NCBI GenBank assembly: GCA_020636535.1
Contig: JACJXT010000011.1
Location: 496,001 to 560,000, forward strand
Length of the DNA stretch: 64,000 bases
Source: Chitinophagales bacterium
GTDB taxonomy: Bacteria; Bacteroidota; Bacteroidia; Chitinophagales; JADIYW01
Reading direction: 5' to 3'
Shown: positions 46,863-54,677 of the stretch, piece by piece
Numbering within the stretch: position 1 is the first letter of the stretch
Layout of the letters: each line of letters starts with the position of its first letter
Position numbers and translations under genes: made by a program
Notes under the pieces: model-generated
Databases searched by the model: none
Told to the model about the DNA's origin: nothing
Seen by the model: only the letters and a program-made list of their open reading frames with translations

Positions 46863-47016
46863 TTGGTTCGTATCTCAACAAACAAATCTACTTACTAAAT
46901 TTGTAGTAGCTAATAATATTAATTCTTGTCAAAACAAATTTACTTATATTTGATATGAAAGCGGATTGGCTAATGAGTAATAGCAGAGGTATTGCTTTTA
47001 GCTTATATTAGCGGTT
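46863..47016 (+). repeat. R2: second copy of the island repeat
   Basis: Near-identical to R1/R3 from TTGGTTCGTATCTC to TATTTGAT, with a short deletion in the C/A-rich part. Contains a promoter-like pair: TTG (46926-46928), 16-base spacer, TATATTTG (46945-46952). It then diverges and ends in an imperfect hairpin GCTAAT...ATTAGC (46969-46974 with 47007-47012). The promoter would read into the 3' end of the inverted dehydrogenase gene. Confidence 0.75.
47006..47016 (+). repeat. left 11-bp inverted repeat of the dehydrogenase module
   Basis: TATTAGCGGTT; its perfect reverse complement AACCGCTAATA lies at 48231-48241 on the other side of the dehydrogenase gene. Confidence 0.65.
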
Positions 47017-47036
47017 GTTTGCTTTGATAATTACAC

Positions 47037-48212
47037 CTAAATCCAGTTTTTCTCCTTAAACCGATTTAGGTTTTGTTCAAAATATGGATCCCTTCTCACA
47101 ACAAGTTTAGTAGTTTTTTCAAGATAAGCTTGTTCGGCTTCTTCCCAGTCGGCGATTGTTGTAATCACTTTTTCAGGCTTTAACGCACCTGATTGTATAA
47201 GAGGAAGAATCTTTGGAATATCTCGTCGTGGATGAGAAATTCCAATATGAAATGAAGCACTTTTTGTATACATTTCCCATAGAGGCAATTTCGTTCCCTT
47301 CTTGAAATAAAATGCAGTACTGGTGCAGAATCCGCCACTGGCCAATGAGCGGATAGCCAAGTTCAATTTCGGTTCTTCACCGCTACAATCTACGGTAATG
47401 GGATATCCATTCTTCAAAAGCGATTTGTGGAATGTATCAAACTTTATTTTGCTATTCACCGGAATAGGATTAGCTCCTAATGATTCTGCGATCCTAAGTC
47501 TTGTTTTACTTTGATCTATATAATCGATATGTGAAGAGCCCAATATTTTGGCAAAATAGACAGCATACAGTCCAATACTTTGTGCTGCACCACCGATGAC
47601 AAGCACTGGTGCCTGTGGGTTATTTTGAATGTGCGGAGCGATAGTTCGATATGCATCTGAAATGTTGTCACTTAGGGCAGAGCAATGATATGGATTTATG
47701 TCTTCTGGAAGATGAATGAGCATTCCATCCGCAAAGGGGATAGTTATAAAGTCGGACATTGTCCCGCCATAATCAGAAGTATTATGTCCAAATCCGTAGG
47801 CCGATATTATGGCATCATCATTTGTGTTATTACAATTGGAATAGTATCCATCATTACATGTTTTACAAGTCCCACAGGAGATTGCCCAAGGCACAATTAC
47901 AACATCTCCGACTTTGAAGTTTGTAACATCACTGCCTATCTCAGTAATTTCACCAATGCATTCGTGACCAACGCAAAAAGGTGGTTTGATAGGATTATTA
48001 CCGAATGTTTCCAAGATTCTTCTATCGAGATAATGAAGTTTTACTCCGAGTTTGAGCAATTCGCTGTAGTTATGAAACAGGAATAAGCTATCTCCATCGC
48101 ATCTGGATGACACCAATGGTCTAAGTATAGCACTTTTGGGTGATGTGATTTTTAGTTCATCCCTTTCAACCCATTTAAGTTTGTTCTTTCCTAATACTGT
48201 GAGTTCTCTCAT
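47037..48212 (-). CDS. zinc-dependent medium-chain alcohol dehydrogenase
   Basis: 391 residues from the ATG at 48212; the frame extends 14 codons further but crosses the inverted repeat. GHECIGEITEIGSDV with the catalytic-site Glu, structural zinc lobe CGTCKTCNDGYYSNC (four Cys), nucleotide loop VLVIGGAAQSIGLYAVYFA. The usual first-ligand Cys appears as SRCDGDS. Oxidises an alcohol or aldehyde with NAD(P); substrate unknown. The gene is visibly richer in G+C than its surroundings, runs opposite to the other island genes, and is bounded by perfect 11-bp inverted repeats, all pointing to acquisition. Confidence 0.88.
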   Translation of the reverse strand: MRELTVLGKNKLKWVERDELKITSPKSAILRPLVSSRCDGDSLFLFHNYSELLKLGVKLHYLDRRILETFGNNPIKPPFCVGHECIGEITEIGSDVTNFKVGDVVIVPWAISCGTCKTCNDGYYSNCNNTNDDAIISAYGFGHNTSDYGGTMSDFITIPFADGMLIHLPEDINPYHCSALSDNISDAYRTIAPHIQNNPQAPVLVIGGAAQSIGLYAVYFAKILGSSHIDYIDQSKTRLRIAESLGANPIPVNSKIKFDTFHKSLLKNGYPITVDCSGEEPKLNLAIRSLASGGFCTSTAFYFKKGTKLPLWEMYTKSASFHIGISHPRRDIPKILPLIQSGALKPEKVITTIADWEEAEQAYLEKTTKLVVRRDPYFEQNLNRFKEKNWI

Positions 48213-48230
48213 ATTTACTGGATCATTAAT

Positions 48231-48241
48231 AACCGCTAATA
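48231..48241 (-). repeat. right 11-bp inverted repeat of the dehydrogenase module
   Basis: AACCGCTAATA, reverse complement of 47006-47016. On the minus strand it reads TATTAGCGGTT-ATTAATG directly before the dehydrogenase start, the same kind of edge (RTTAGCGGT) that closes R3. Confidence 0.65.
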
Positions 48242-48314
48242 CCCGAATATACACAATTAATTTAGTTGCATATATTTTTTTGCTAAAAATAACCCGTTGT
48301 GTATTTACTTCCCA

Positions 48315-48341
48315 TCAGAGTTATTCGCTAGAGAACTCTGA
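48315..48341. repeat. S1: TCAGAGTT/AACTCTGA hairpin
   Basis: Perfect 8-bp stem (48315-48322 with 48334-48341) around ATTCGCTAGAG, followed by GTAATAAAT. Related copies S2 (49026-49056) and S3 (49190-49220). Just upstream of R3; may be a terminator or part of the mobile unit. Confidence 0.6.
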
Positions 48342-48356
48342 GTAATAAATCTATAT

Positions 48357-48510
48357 TTTGGTTCGTGTCTCAAGAAACAAACAACAAATAAATCTACTTA
48401 CTAAACTTGTAGTAGCTAATAATATTAATTCTTGCCAAAATAAAATAAATACTTATATTTGATTAGAACTATTCGTATTCAATTGCTAAATAGAGATATG
48501 TAGTTAGCGG
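48357..48510 (+). repeat. R3: third copy of the island repeat, complete promoter
   Basis: Runs TTTTGGTTCGTGTCTCAAG to GTTAGCGG. Promoter-like pair with ideal spacing: TTG (48432-48434), 19 bases, TATATTTG (48454-48461). Right after it the hairpin AACTA+CGTAT (48467-48471, 48474-48478; TT bulge between) pairs with ATATG+TAGTT (48496-48505), so a transcript from here would start with the hairpin and run into the 153-residue gene. Confidence 0.8.
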
Positions 48511-48550
48511 TAATTGTATGAAGAGTTACAAAAAAAACCAATGAAACAAA

Positions 48551-49012
48551 ATGTATAAAGTGAAAATTAATCCATTCATTCCGACTCTCCTATTCGTAAT
48601 AAGCTTTATCTTACTTTATACTTCTGTTGTATTAACAATTCAATTGATTTTAAAAATTATTAATTTACAAATTGACTTCAGTGAATTGGTATCTGCTTGT
48701 ATTTACACAATATTCATATACTTTATTTTCTATTTAACAACAAAACAACTATTAATAACTCCACTTTCACTATTTATAGACAAGGAACAAATCGTATTAA
48801 GAAATTTTCTTTTTTTTAATAAAGTGATTATAAAACGCAAAGATTTTTCATCTCTTACAAAATCTTACTTATCTTTTGTAAAAGGTGGAACCATTGACAC
48901 ATTTATAATTAAGACTAAGAAAGGAAAAGAATATACACTCACAAAACATTTATACTTTCATTGGGACGATATATTTGAAAACTTTGTAAAATATGGCTAT
49001 CGGGCAACATAA
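48551..49012 (+). CDS. two-TM protein with PH-like C-terminal half
   Basis: 153 residues. Helices at ~9-35 and 44-63, then ~85 residues with alternating strands (LSLFIDKEQIVLRNFLFFNKVIIKRKDFSSL, DTFIIKTKKGKEYTL) and a final helix, a layout seen in bacterial PH-like membrane proteins. No firm family. Flanked by R3 and the truncated R4, with a promoter in R3 ~90 bp upstream; a typical small cassette gene. Confidence 0.65.
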   Translation: MYKVKINPFIPTLLFVISFILLYTSVVLTIQLILKIINLQIDFSELVSACIYTIFIYFIFYLTTKQLLITPLSLFIDKEQIVLRNFLFFNKVIIKRKDFSSLTKSYLSFVKGGTIDTFIIKTKKGKEYTLTKHLYFHWDDIFENFVKYGYRAT

Positions 49013-49025
49013 AAATCCTATCCTC

Positions 49026-49056
49026 ACTCAGAGTTACTCGCTAGAAAACGCTGAGT
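49026..49056. repeat. S2: ACTCAGAGTT hairpin
   Basis: ACTCAGAGTT (49026-49035) pairs with AAACGCTGAGT (49046-49056) with one mismatch. The block from ~49018 is repeated almost exactly at ~49183 (S3). Confidence 0.6.
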
Positions 49057-49068
49057 AATAAACTACAC

Positions 49069-49120
49069 TTTGGTTCGTGTCTCACAAAACAAAAAGTAGC
49101 AGACTCACTTACTGAATTTG
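49069..49120 (+). repeat. R4: truncated fourth copy of the island repeat
   Basis: Matches TTTGGTTCGTGTCTCACAAAAC and then a diverged CACTTACTGAATTTG, breaking off before the promoter and hairpin parts. Followed by a CTACCTGT...ACAGGTAG hairpin (49128-49135 with 49154-49161). Confidence 0.65.
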
Positions 49121-49189
49121 CCTGTCTCTACCTGTCGGTAGACATGGTATCGAACAGGTAGATTTCAGCATCTAATATATACTATCCTC

Positions 49190-49220
49190 ACTCAGAGTTA
49201 CTCGCTAGAAAACGCTAAGT
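49190..49220. repeat. S3: third ACTCAGAGTT element, right edge of island
   Basis: Repeats TATCCTCACTCAGAGTTACT and CGCTAGAAAACGCT of S2, but the closing arm is CTAAGT in place of CTGAGT. It ends 14 bases before the next gene's stop codon. Confidence 0.55.
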
Positions 49221-49234
49221 GAAAGCAAATAGAA

Positions 49235-49867
49235 TCACACTCCATTTAAAACAAAATATTGTTCTTGTTTAATTAAATAACCATTTTGCCATAAGCTAGT
49301 GAGCATTCTCTTAGCTCTTCTCTCAGAAAGGTTGAGTAACTGCATTACAATCTTAGTATTAATATATTCATATTTATTTAAATATTCTAGCACGGCTTGT
49401 TCTTTGCTATCTAAAACATAGCTGTCATTTTTTTCTAAATATTTTGTATTTATAGATTTGCTAATAACTGTTTTATCGTTGCTACGCATATACAATTGCC
49501 ACGCATCATTATCATCTAAAGCAAAATGTGGTTTCTTTAAACTATTGCTTACACTAGCAATTAAAACATTTAAATCTTCATCTTCGTAAACAGTAAAATC
49601 AATATTTATAGGCGGATCGCAAAGATGTTCAGCAGCTTCGTGTAACATATACATATTCTCTTCAACATCACAACCTATTACTTTTCCAAAATCATTAATG
49701 CCAACCAATAAATCACCACCTTTGTTGTTGGCAAAAGCAGCCAAAGTTCTAGCAATCTTTTTAGAATCGCTAATAGTTTGCTTAAAATCTTGCGTACTGT
49801 TTTCACCTTTAGCAATAGCCAAGTACAAATCTTCCCAATTGGTTTTTATGTTCGGTCTAAATCTCAA
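49235..49867 (-). CDS. AlbA_2 (Schlafen-type) domain protein with C-terminal winged helix
   Basis: 210 residues, TTG start. Residues ~15-125 match the AlbA_2 pattern: ENSTQDFKQTISDSKKIARTLAAFANNKGGDLLVGINDFGKVIG. Residues ~150-205 form a winged helix (EQAVLEYLNKYEYINTKIVMQLLNLSERRAKRMLTSL). The pair is found in regulators and also in some defence proteins. It diverges from the acyltransferase gene 57 bp away, and the island ends directly at its 3' side, so it is more likely core than cassette cargo. Confidence 0.8.
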   Translation of the reverse strand: MRFRPNIKTNWEDLYLAIAKGENSTQDFKQTISDSKKIARTLAAFANNKGGDLLVGINDFGKVIGCDVEENMYMLHEAAEHLCDPPINIDFTVYEDEDLNVLIASVSNSLKKPHFALDDNDAWQLYMRSNDKTVISKSINTKYLEKNDSYVLDSKEQAVLEYLNKYEYINTKIVMQLLNLSERRAKRMLTSLWQNGYLIKQEQYFVLNGV

Positions 49868-49924
49868 TATTAAATTTATGATTAAAATGATTTCAAGATA
49901 TAAAAAATTAGCTTATTTTGTATC

Positions 49925-51595
49925 ATGTTTGATAATGCGATAGACGAAATTAAGCAATGGCCAATCAGTAAAATCGCTGAAAAAAGAGATAAAGTACTGG
50001 AAGAAATTGAGTCAGAATCTATTCTTGATTTCGAAAAAGCATATCCAAATGATGAAGATTTAAGAGCTCAGTTACAAAAAACATTATATCTAGAGCAAAT
50101 TAGAATTAAAACAGAATCGTGGGAAGTAGATCCAGAAGATGAAAAAGAATTTTGGAATGGTGTTAAACGAAAACTACTCAAAGCATCAAACACAGAAGAA
50201 ATAGAAAAATATAGACAAACCAATCAGTTAGTCTTATCAGAAATTATAGAACGATATGCTAATGAAATTATAGGCGATTTTAGTCCAAAACTATATTGGT
50301 TTGCTAGGCAACTACTACGACGATTTTTTTCAAGATTGTTCAATTCTCATTTTGGTGGATTCAAAGGACTACTTCGTCCACAAGACTTATTAGTCAATAA
50401 ATTAATTGTTACAGGTCATAAAGATGAAATGTTAGCATTGTCTAAAAAAGGAACTATTGTTTTAGTACCAACACATTTCTCTAACTTAGATTCTGTGCTC
50501 ATTGGTTTTGGAATGGACTATATAGGCATGCCAGCATTTCAATATGGTGCAGGTTTAAACCTATTCAATTCAAAATTTTTCTCATTGTTTATGGGAAACT
50601 TAGGTGCTTATAAATTAGATAGAAGAAAAAAGAATCCAATTTATTTAGAAACACTTAAAAAATTCTCTAAAATAAATATAGAACATGGTGCACACACTAT
50701 ATTTTTTCCAGGCGGAACTCGTTCTAGGTCTGGAGCAATAGAAAATTCACTTAAATTAGGTTTGCTAGGAACAGTACTAGAAGCACAAAGACATCATTTT
50801 GAACAATTTCCTGCTAATTTAGCACCAAAAATATATGTAGTACCATTAACCATTAGCTATAATTTTGTTTTAGAAGCAGCATCACTCATCGACCAATATT
50901 TAAAAATTACAGGTAAAGACCAATACTTAATTCAAAGTACCAGTGCTGTTCCTTGGAAATCTGTTTGGAAATTCTTTTGGGAAACCTTTTCTCAATCGTC
51001 AGATGTGAGTTTGTCTATAGGCAAGCCAATGGATGTACTAGGAAATTATCTCAACGAAGATGGAGAAAGCATAGACAACAACGGAAAAGTAATAGAGTTG
51101 CAAAAGTACTTCTTTGCTAATGGAAAAATTACCGAAGATGCTCAACGAGAAAGTGTTTATACAGCAATGCTTGGCGAAAAAATTGTAAAAAGCTTTAAAA
51201 TTAACAATATAGTTTATGCATCGCATGTAGTACCATTTGTTGCTTTCGAACTATTGAAACAAAAAATAAATACCAACGATTTATTTACCATTCTTAGAAT
51301 TCCTGAAGAAGAAAGAGAAATAGATTGGGATATTTATAGAATCAATATGAAAATAATTTTAGATGCTTTGTATGATTTAAACAACAAACAGAAACTTAAA
51401 TTATCGCCAAAATTAACAACACTAGAGTTAGAAGAAATTATTGCACACGGAATGAAAAACATAAGCATCTATCATACCAACTTACCTTTATTAAGAACTA
51501 AAGAAGGCAATATTACTAGCGAAGATTTAAAATTATTGTACTATTATCACAACCGACTACTAGGTTATGATTTAGAGAAATTAATAAGATATTAG
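49925..51595 (+). CDS. PlsB-like/1-acyl-glycerol-3-phosphate acyltransferase
   Basis: 556 residues, longer than PlsC (~240). Acyltransferase motifs: H-x4-D in VPTHFSNLDS and FFPGGTRSRSG, both intact. N-terminal ~130 residues and C-terminal ~200 residues are helical extensions as in glycerol-3-phosphate acyltransferases. Directly followed (4 bp) by gpsA, which makes glycerol 3-phosphate, so the first acylation of that substrate is the likely step in phospholipid synthesis. Confidence 0.85.
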   Translation: MFDNAIDEIKQWPISKIAEKRDKVLEEIESESILDFEKAYPNDEDLRAQLQKTLYLEQIRIKTESWEVDPEDEKEFWNGVKRKLLKASNTEEIEKYRQTNQLVLSEIIERYANEIIGDFSPKLYWFARQLLRRFFSRLFNSHFGGFKGLLRPQDLLVNKLIVTGHKDEMLALSKKGTIVLVPTHFSNLDSVLIGFGMDYIGMPAFQYGAGLNLFNSKFFSLFMGNLGAYKLDRRKKNPIYLETLKKFSKINIEHGAHTIFFPGGTRSRSGAIENSLKLGLLGTVLEAQRHHFEQFPANLAPKIYVVPLTISYNFVLEAASLIDQYLKITGKDQYLIQSTSAVPWKSVWKFFWETFSQSSDVSLSIGKPMDVLGNYLNEDGESIDNNGKVIELQKYFFANGKITEDAQRESVYTAMLGEKIVKSFKINNIVYASHVVPFVAFELLKQKINTNDLFTILRIPEEEREIDWDIYRINMKIILDALYDLNNKQKLKLSPKLTTLELEEIIAHGMKNISIYHTNLPLLRTKEGNITSEDLKLLYYYHNRLLGYDLEKLIRY

Positions 51596-51599
51596 CATT

Positions 51600-52637
51600 A
51601 TGATTGGAGTAATAGGTGCAGGAAGTTTTGGTTCAGCAGTAGCAAATTTACTAGCAGAAAATGGTGCTGTTTTAATTCATTCTAAAAGACAAGAAGCAGT
51701 TGATGAAATTAATCAACAACACACCAACAAAGGTTTGTTAATGAATCCAAATATTGCTGCTACAACATCGTTAGAAGAAATAGCCAATGCTACTAATATA
51801 CTTTTTCCTGCAATGTCGTCAGATATTTTTAGAGTTACCATAAAACAATTAGCACCATTTCTATCACCAGAACACATTATAATACATTGTACCAAAGGTT
51901 TTGACATCAAATTAAATGAAGACGAAAGCTTAACCGATGCCAATTTGCAAATAAAATTAGAAAATGTTAAAACCATGTCGCAAGTAATTTTAGAAGAAAC
52001 TTGTGTAAAAAGAGTAGGTTGTATGTCTGGACCAAATTTAGCTAGAGAGTTAGCACAATTTCATCCAGCAGCTACAGTTATTGCTAGTAAATTTAATGAA
52101 GTAATTATTAGCGGACGAAATGCAATTCGTAGCCACCGATTGCTAGTGTATGGCAATAAAGATATTTATGCAGTTGAATTGGCTGGCGTTTTAAAAAATA
52201 CCATGGCAATTGCTGCTGGTGCATTACATGGTTTAGGTTACGGACAAAATGCTTTGGCGTTTTTAATTACCAGAGGCAATGGCGAAATCATAAAACTAGC
52301 AACTAAAATGGGTGCTAATCCAACTTCTTTTTTAGGTTTAGCTGGTATTGGCGATTTAGTAGCTACTTGTTCTAGTCCTTTAAGTAGAAATTTTTCTTAT
52401 GGATATAAATTGTCTCAAGGAAAAACTAGAGATGAAATTCTTAGCGAAATGAATGAAGTAGCAGAAGGTGTAAAAACCGTAAATATCTGTTACCAATTAT
52501 CCAAGCAATTAAAAGTAGATACACCAATTATTAATGCAGTATACAGTGTAGTGTACGAAAATGTAAGAGTAGAAGATGCTTTAAACACATTGATGCAACA
52601 ACAATTTTCTGATGATGTAGATTTTCTATATGATTAA
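51600..52637 (+). CDS. gpsA: NAD(P)-dependent glycerol-3-phosphate dehydrogenase
   Basis: 345 residues. Rossmann loop GVIGAGSFGSAVA, IHCTKGFD, SGPNLARELAQ, catalytic Lys in ELAGVLKNTMAIAAGA, and GLAGIGDLVATCSSPLSRN. Reduces dihydroxyacetone phosphate to sn-glycerol 3-phosphate. Middle gene of a three-gene unit; overlaps the esterase start by eight bases. Confidence 0.95.
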   Translation: MIGVIGAGSFGSAVANLLAENGAVLIHSKRQEAVDEINQQHTNKGLLMNPNIAATTSLEEIANATNILFPAMSSDIFRVTIKQLAPFLSPEHIIIHCTKGFDIKLNEDESLTDANLQIKLENVKTMSQVILEETCVKRVGCMSGPNLARELAQFHPAATVIASKFNEVIISGRNAIRSHRLLVYGNKDIYAVELAGVLKNTMAIAAGALHGLGYGQNALAFLITRGNGEIIKLATKMGANPTSFLGLAGIGDLVATCSSPLSRNFSYGYKLSQGKTRDEILSEMNEVAEGVKTVNICYQLSKQLKVDTPIINAVYSVVYENVRVEDALNTLMQQQFSDDVDFLYD

Positions 52638-53274
52638 TCAACACGCAATAACAACTACAAAAACAGCTAAAGTTATTACTTACGGCAATTTAACTAGCAA
52701 TACCAAACTTATTTGGTTGGTAACACATGGCTATGGATTTTTGGCACAATATTTCGTCAATAAGTTTGAATGTTTAGATCCAAATGAACACTTTGTAGTA
52801 GTACCAGAAGCTTTAAATCGTTTTTATATAGATGGACTAACAGGCAAAGTTGGAGCATCTTGGATGACAAAAGAAGAAAGGCAAGATGAAATAAATGACT
52901 ATATTTTATATCTAGATAAAGTTTACGAAACCTTTTGTTTACATTCTAACGCAAAAAAAGCAGTTTTGGGCTTTTCTCAAGGTGTTGCAACTATATCTCG
53001 TTGGTTAATACAAACCAATTATAGTGTAAAGAATGCAATATTTTGGGCAGGTTCTATACCAGAAGAAGTGTTGACAACTAAAAAGTTAAATAATTATAAC
53101 AACATTTTTGTAGTAGGAGACGAGGATAATTTCATTCCAAAAGACAAAATAGAAACTTTATTGGCAAATTATCGTAACAGTGGCTTAACATTTTCACAAA
53201 TTTTTTACAAGGGTGGTCATAATATCCTAACTCAACCTTTAATTGAGGTCGCAACGCAGTTAATATTAAGCTAA
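52630..53274 (+). CDS. phospholipase/carboxylesterase-type alpha/beta hydrolase
   Basis: 214 residues. Nucleophile elbow GFSQG with Ser, later an Asp in VVGDEDNFI and a His in KGGHNI complete the triad. Similar to the YpfH/carboxylesterase group. Overlaps gpsA, so it is made with the lipid-synthesis pair and may act on acyl esters. Confidence 0.85.
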   Translation: MINQHAITTTKTAKVITYGNLTSNTKLIWLVTHGYGFLAQYFVNKFECLDPNEHFVVVPEALNRFYIDGLTGKVGASWMTKEERQDEINDYILYLDKVYETFCLHSNAKKAVLGFSQGVATISRWLIQTNYSVKNAIFWAGSIPEEVLTTKKLNNYNNIFVVGDEDNFIPKDKIETLLANYRNSGLTFSQIFYKGGHNILTQPLIEVATQLILS

Positions 53275-53297
53275 ACATCATACCTTAATTTTGCAAC

Positions 53298-53344
53298 ATC
53301 AAATTATAAGTCGTTTTGGCTTTTAATTTGATAAAAACAAAACG
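53298..53344 (+). promoter_or_regulatory. potential H-type pseudoknot at the RlpA-like start site
   Basis: Stem 1: ATCAAATTATAAG (53298-53310) with CTTTTAATTTGAT (53320-53332), 12 of 13 pairs. Loop TCGTTTTGG contains CGTTTTG (53312-53318), complementary to CAAAACG (53338-53344), which lies 3-9 bases before the ATG. Formation of stem 2 would cover the ribosome-binding region. Confidence 0.5.
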
Positions 53345-53346
53345 GT

Positions 53347-54183
53347 ATGAAGCAGTTAATATTATTACTTAATTTCATTATACTTTGTGGTTTAGCAAAT
53401 GCTCAAACTATTTTTGGTAAAGCATCGTATTATGGTCCTGGTTTTCATGGCAAAAAAACAGCCAATGGCGAAACTTTTAATCAATATGCATTAACAGCAG
53501 CACACAAAACACTACCATTAGGTACATTTATAAAAGTTACCAATGCACAAAATAACAAATCGGTTTATTTAAAAGTAAACGATAGAGGACCTTATCATGG
53601 TGGAAGAGTATTAGATGTTTCTACAAGAGCAGCAGAGTTGCTAGGTTTTAAAAACAAAGGAACTGCTTATGTAAAAATAGAAGTCATTGGTAAAAATGAA
53701 ATTCCAAATGCTTTTTTAAGTGAATATCCAGATTTTGCAGCAATGAATAATATTGCTATCAATGATTCTTTTGCAGATTGGGAAGATATTCCTACAGTAA
53801 TGGACGATACAGTTAGTATAACAGAAGTTGCAATTGTTACTAATATTCCAACAGCAAATAACAGTACACCTACAGAAGAAAAAGAAGCTGTAGTTAATAC
53901 GCCAATGATTGATGGAAGAAACTTTTTTGAATTAGTAGCAATACAAAGAACCGAAAAATACTACGGCGTTCAATTAGGTGTATTTTCCGACTTCAATCAG
54001 ATTTTAGCAATTGTAGAAAAACTAGAAAGCTACAATCAAAAAATAGTAATACAAAAAGCAACACTAGACGATAAACCTGTTTTTAAATTATTTGTAGGAA
54101 AATATGAAAACAGAGCTTATGCCGACGCTTTAAAATCATTACTACTAAATAAATACGCCGATTGTTTTGTAGTAAATTATTAA
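53347..54183 (+). CDS. RlpA-like DPBB protein with C-terminal SPOR domain
   Basis: 278 residues. Signal peptide ends LANAQ; no lipobox Cys. DPBB domain ~22-118 with [32 protein letters not shown] and the catalytic-type [17 protein letters not shown] linker rich in Thr and Val leads to a SPOR domain (~205-278, [16 protein letters not shown] to the end). SPOR binds denuded septal glycan, so it probably acts at division or separation as a lytic transglycosylase-like factor. Confidence 0.92.
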   Translation: MKQLILLLNFIILCGLANAQTIFGKASYYGPGFHGKKTANGETFNQYALTAAHKTLPLGTFIKVTNAQNNKSVYLKVNDRGPYHGGRVLDVSTRAAELLGFKNKGTAYVKIEVIGKNEIPNAFLSEYPDFAAMNNIAINDSFADWEDIPTVMDDTVSITEVAIVTNIPTANNSTPTEEKEAVVNTPMIDGRNFFELVAIQRTEKYYGVQLGVFSDFNQILAIVEKLESYNQKIVIQKATLDDKPVFKLFVGKYENRAYADALKSLLLNKYADCFVVNY

Positions 54184-54222
54184 TCGCTTGCTTAATTAAA
54201 CAAAAGTATTTAGTTTTGAGTT

Positions 54223-54603
54223 GTGTCTAAAAAAAGAAACATAGCATTGTTTTTTGTATTGCTTGCTCAGTTAATACTTTTTAGTCACAATAGTACACCA
54301 CATCATCACAACAATCAAGCAAATAATATTGATTTTCCAATTGAGCATCACTTAAATATTTATACAGATTTAGCTACAGATATAGTAGAACATCAAATAG
54401 CAGAACTTTTTTTAGTTCATAAAAACAATTTTAGAAAAACGCAACTCAATACTTCTCAAAATGCATTTATTGTTTTAGGTAATCTTCAGCCAATTGTATT
54501 AAAACTAAGCAATAGCTTACAATATATAGAAAATAAGAATACTACAATATATAATAATTATGTAGTAAAACATCAACAACTACGAGCACCACCTTGTGCT
54601 TAA
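54223..54603 (+). CDS. small His-rich exported protein at head of metal efflux operon
   Basis: 126 residues from a GTG start. N-terminal hydrophobic segment (IALFFVLLAQLILF), then STPHHHNNQ and further His residues, and a C-terminal LRAPPCA. Small proteins of this type often precede CzcCBA/CusCBA genes in Bacteroidota; a metal-sensing or metal-handling role is inferred. The adaptor gene follows 74 bp later. Confidence 0.65.
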   Translation: MSKKRNIALFFVLLAQLILFSHNSTPHHHNNQANNIDFPIEHHLNIYTDLATDIVEHQIAELFLVHKNNFRKTQLNTSQNAFIVLGNLQPIVLKLSNSLQYIENKNTTIYNNYVVKHQQLRAPPCA

Positions 54604-54677
54604 AAATATATTTATACGATACACTTTAGTATAAATAACTTATCGCTTTTTATTTATTTATCACATAATTTATTTCA

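Noticed and set aside
47685..48086. 133-residue plus-strand frame inside the dehydrogenase gene
   Set aside because: Antisense of the zinc lobe and nucleotide-binding region of a clearly conserved enzyme.
43027..49120. Repeats R1-R4 as a CRISPR array
   Set aside because: Units are over 100 bp and lie 0.5-4 kb apart with genes between them; no short regular spacers.
43027..49220. Insertion sequence or transposon carrying the island
   Set aside because: No transposase, integrase or resolvase gene, and no target-site duplication was seen in the stretch; the cassette reading fits better.
49235..49867. AlbA_2 protein as the last cassette of the island
   Set aside because: It lies outside R4/S3, has no repeat on its far side, and has the base composition of the core genes.
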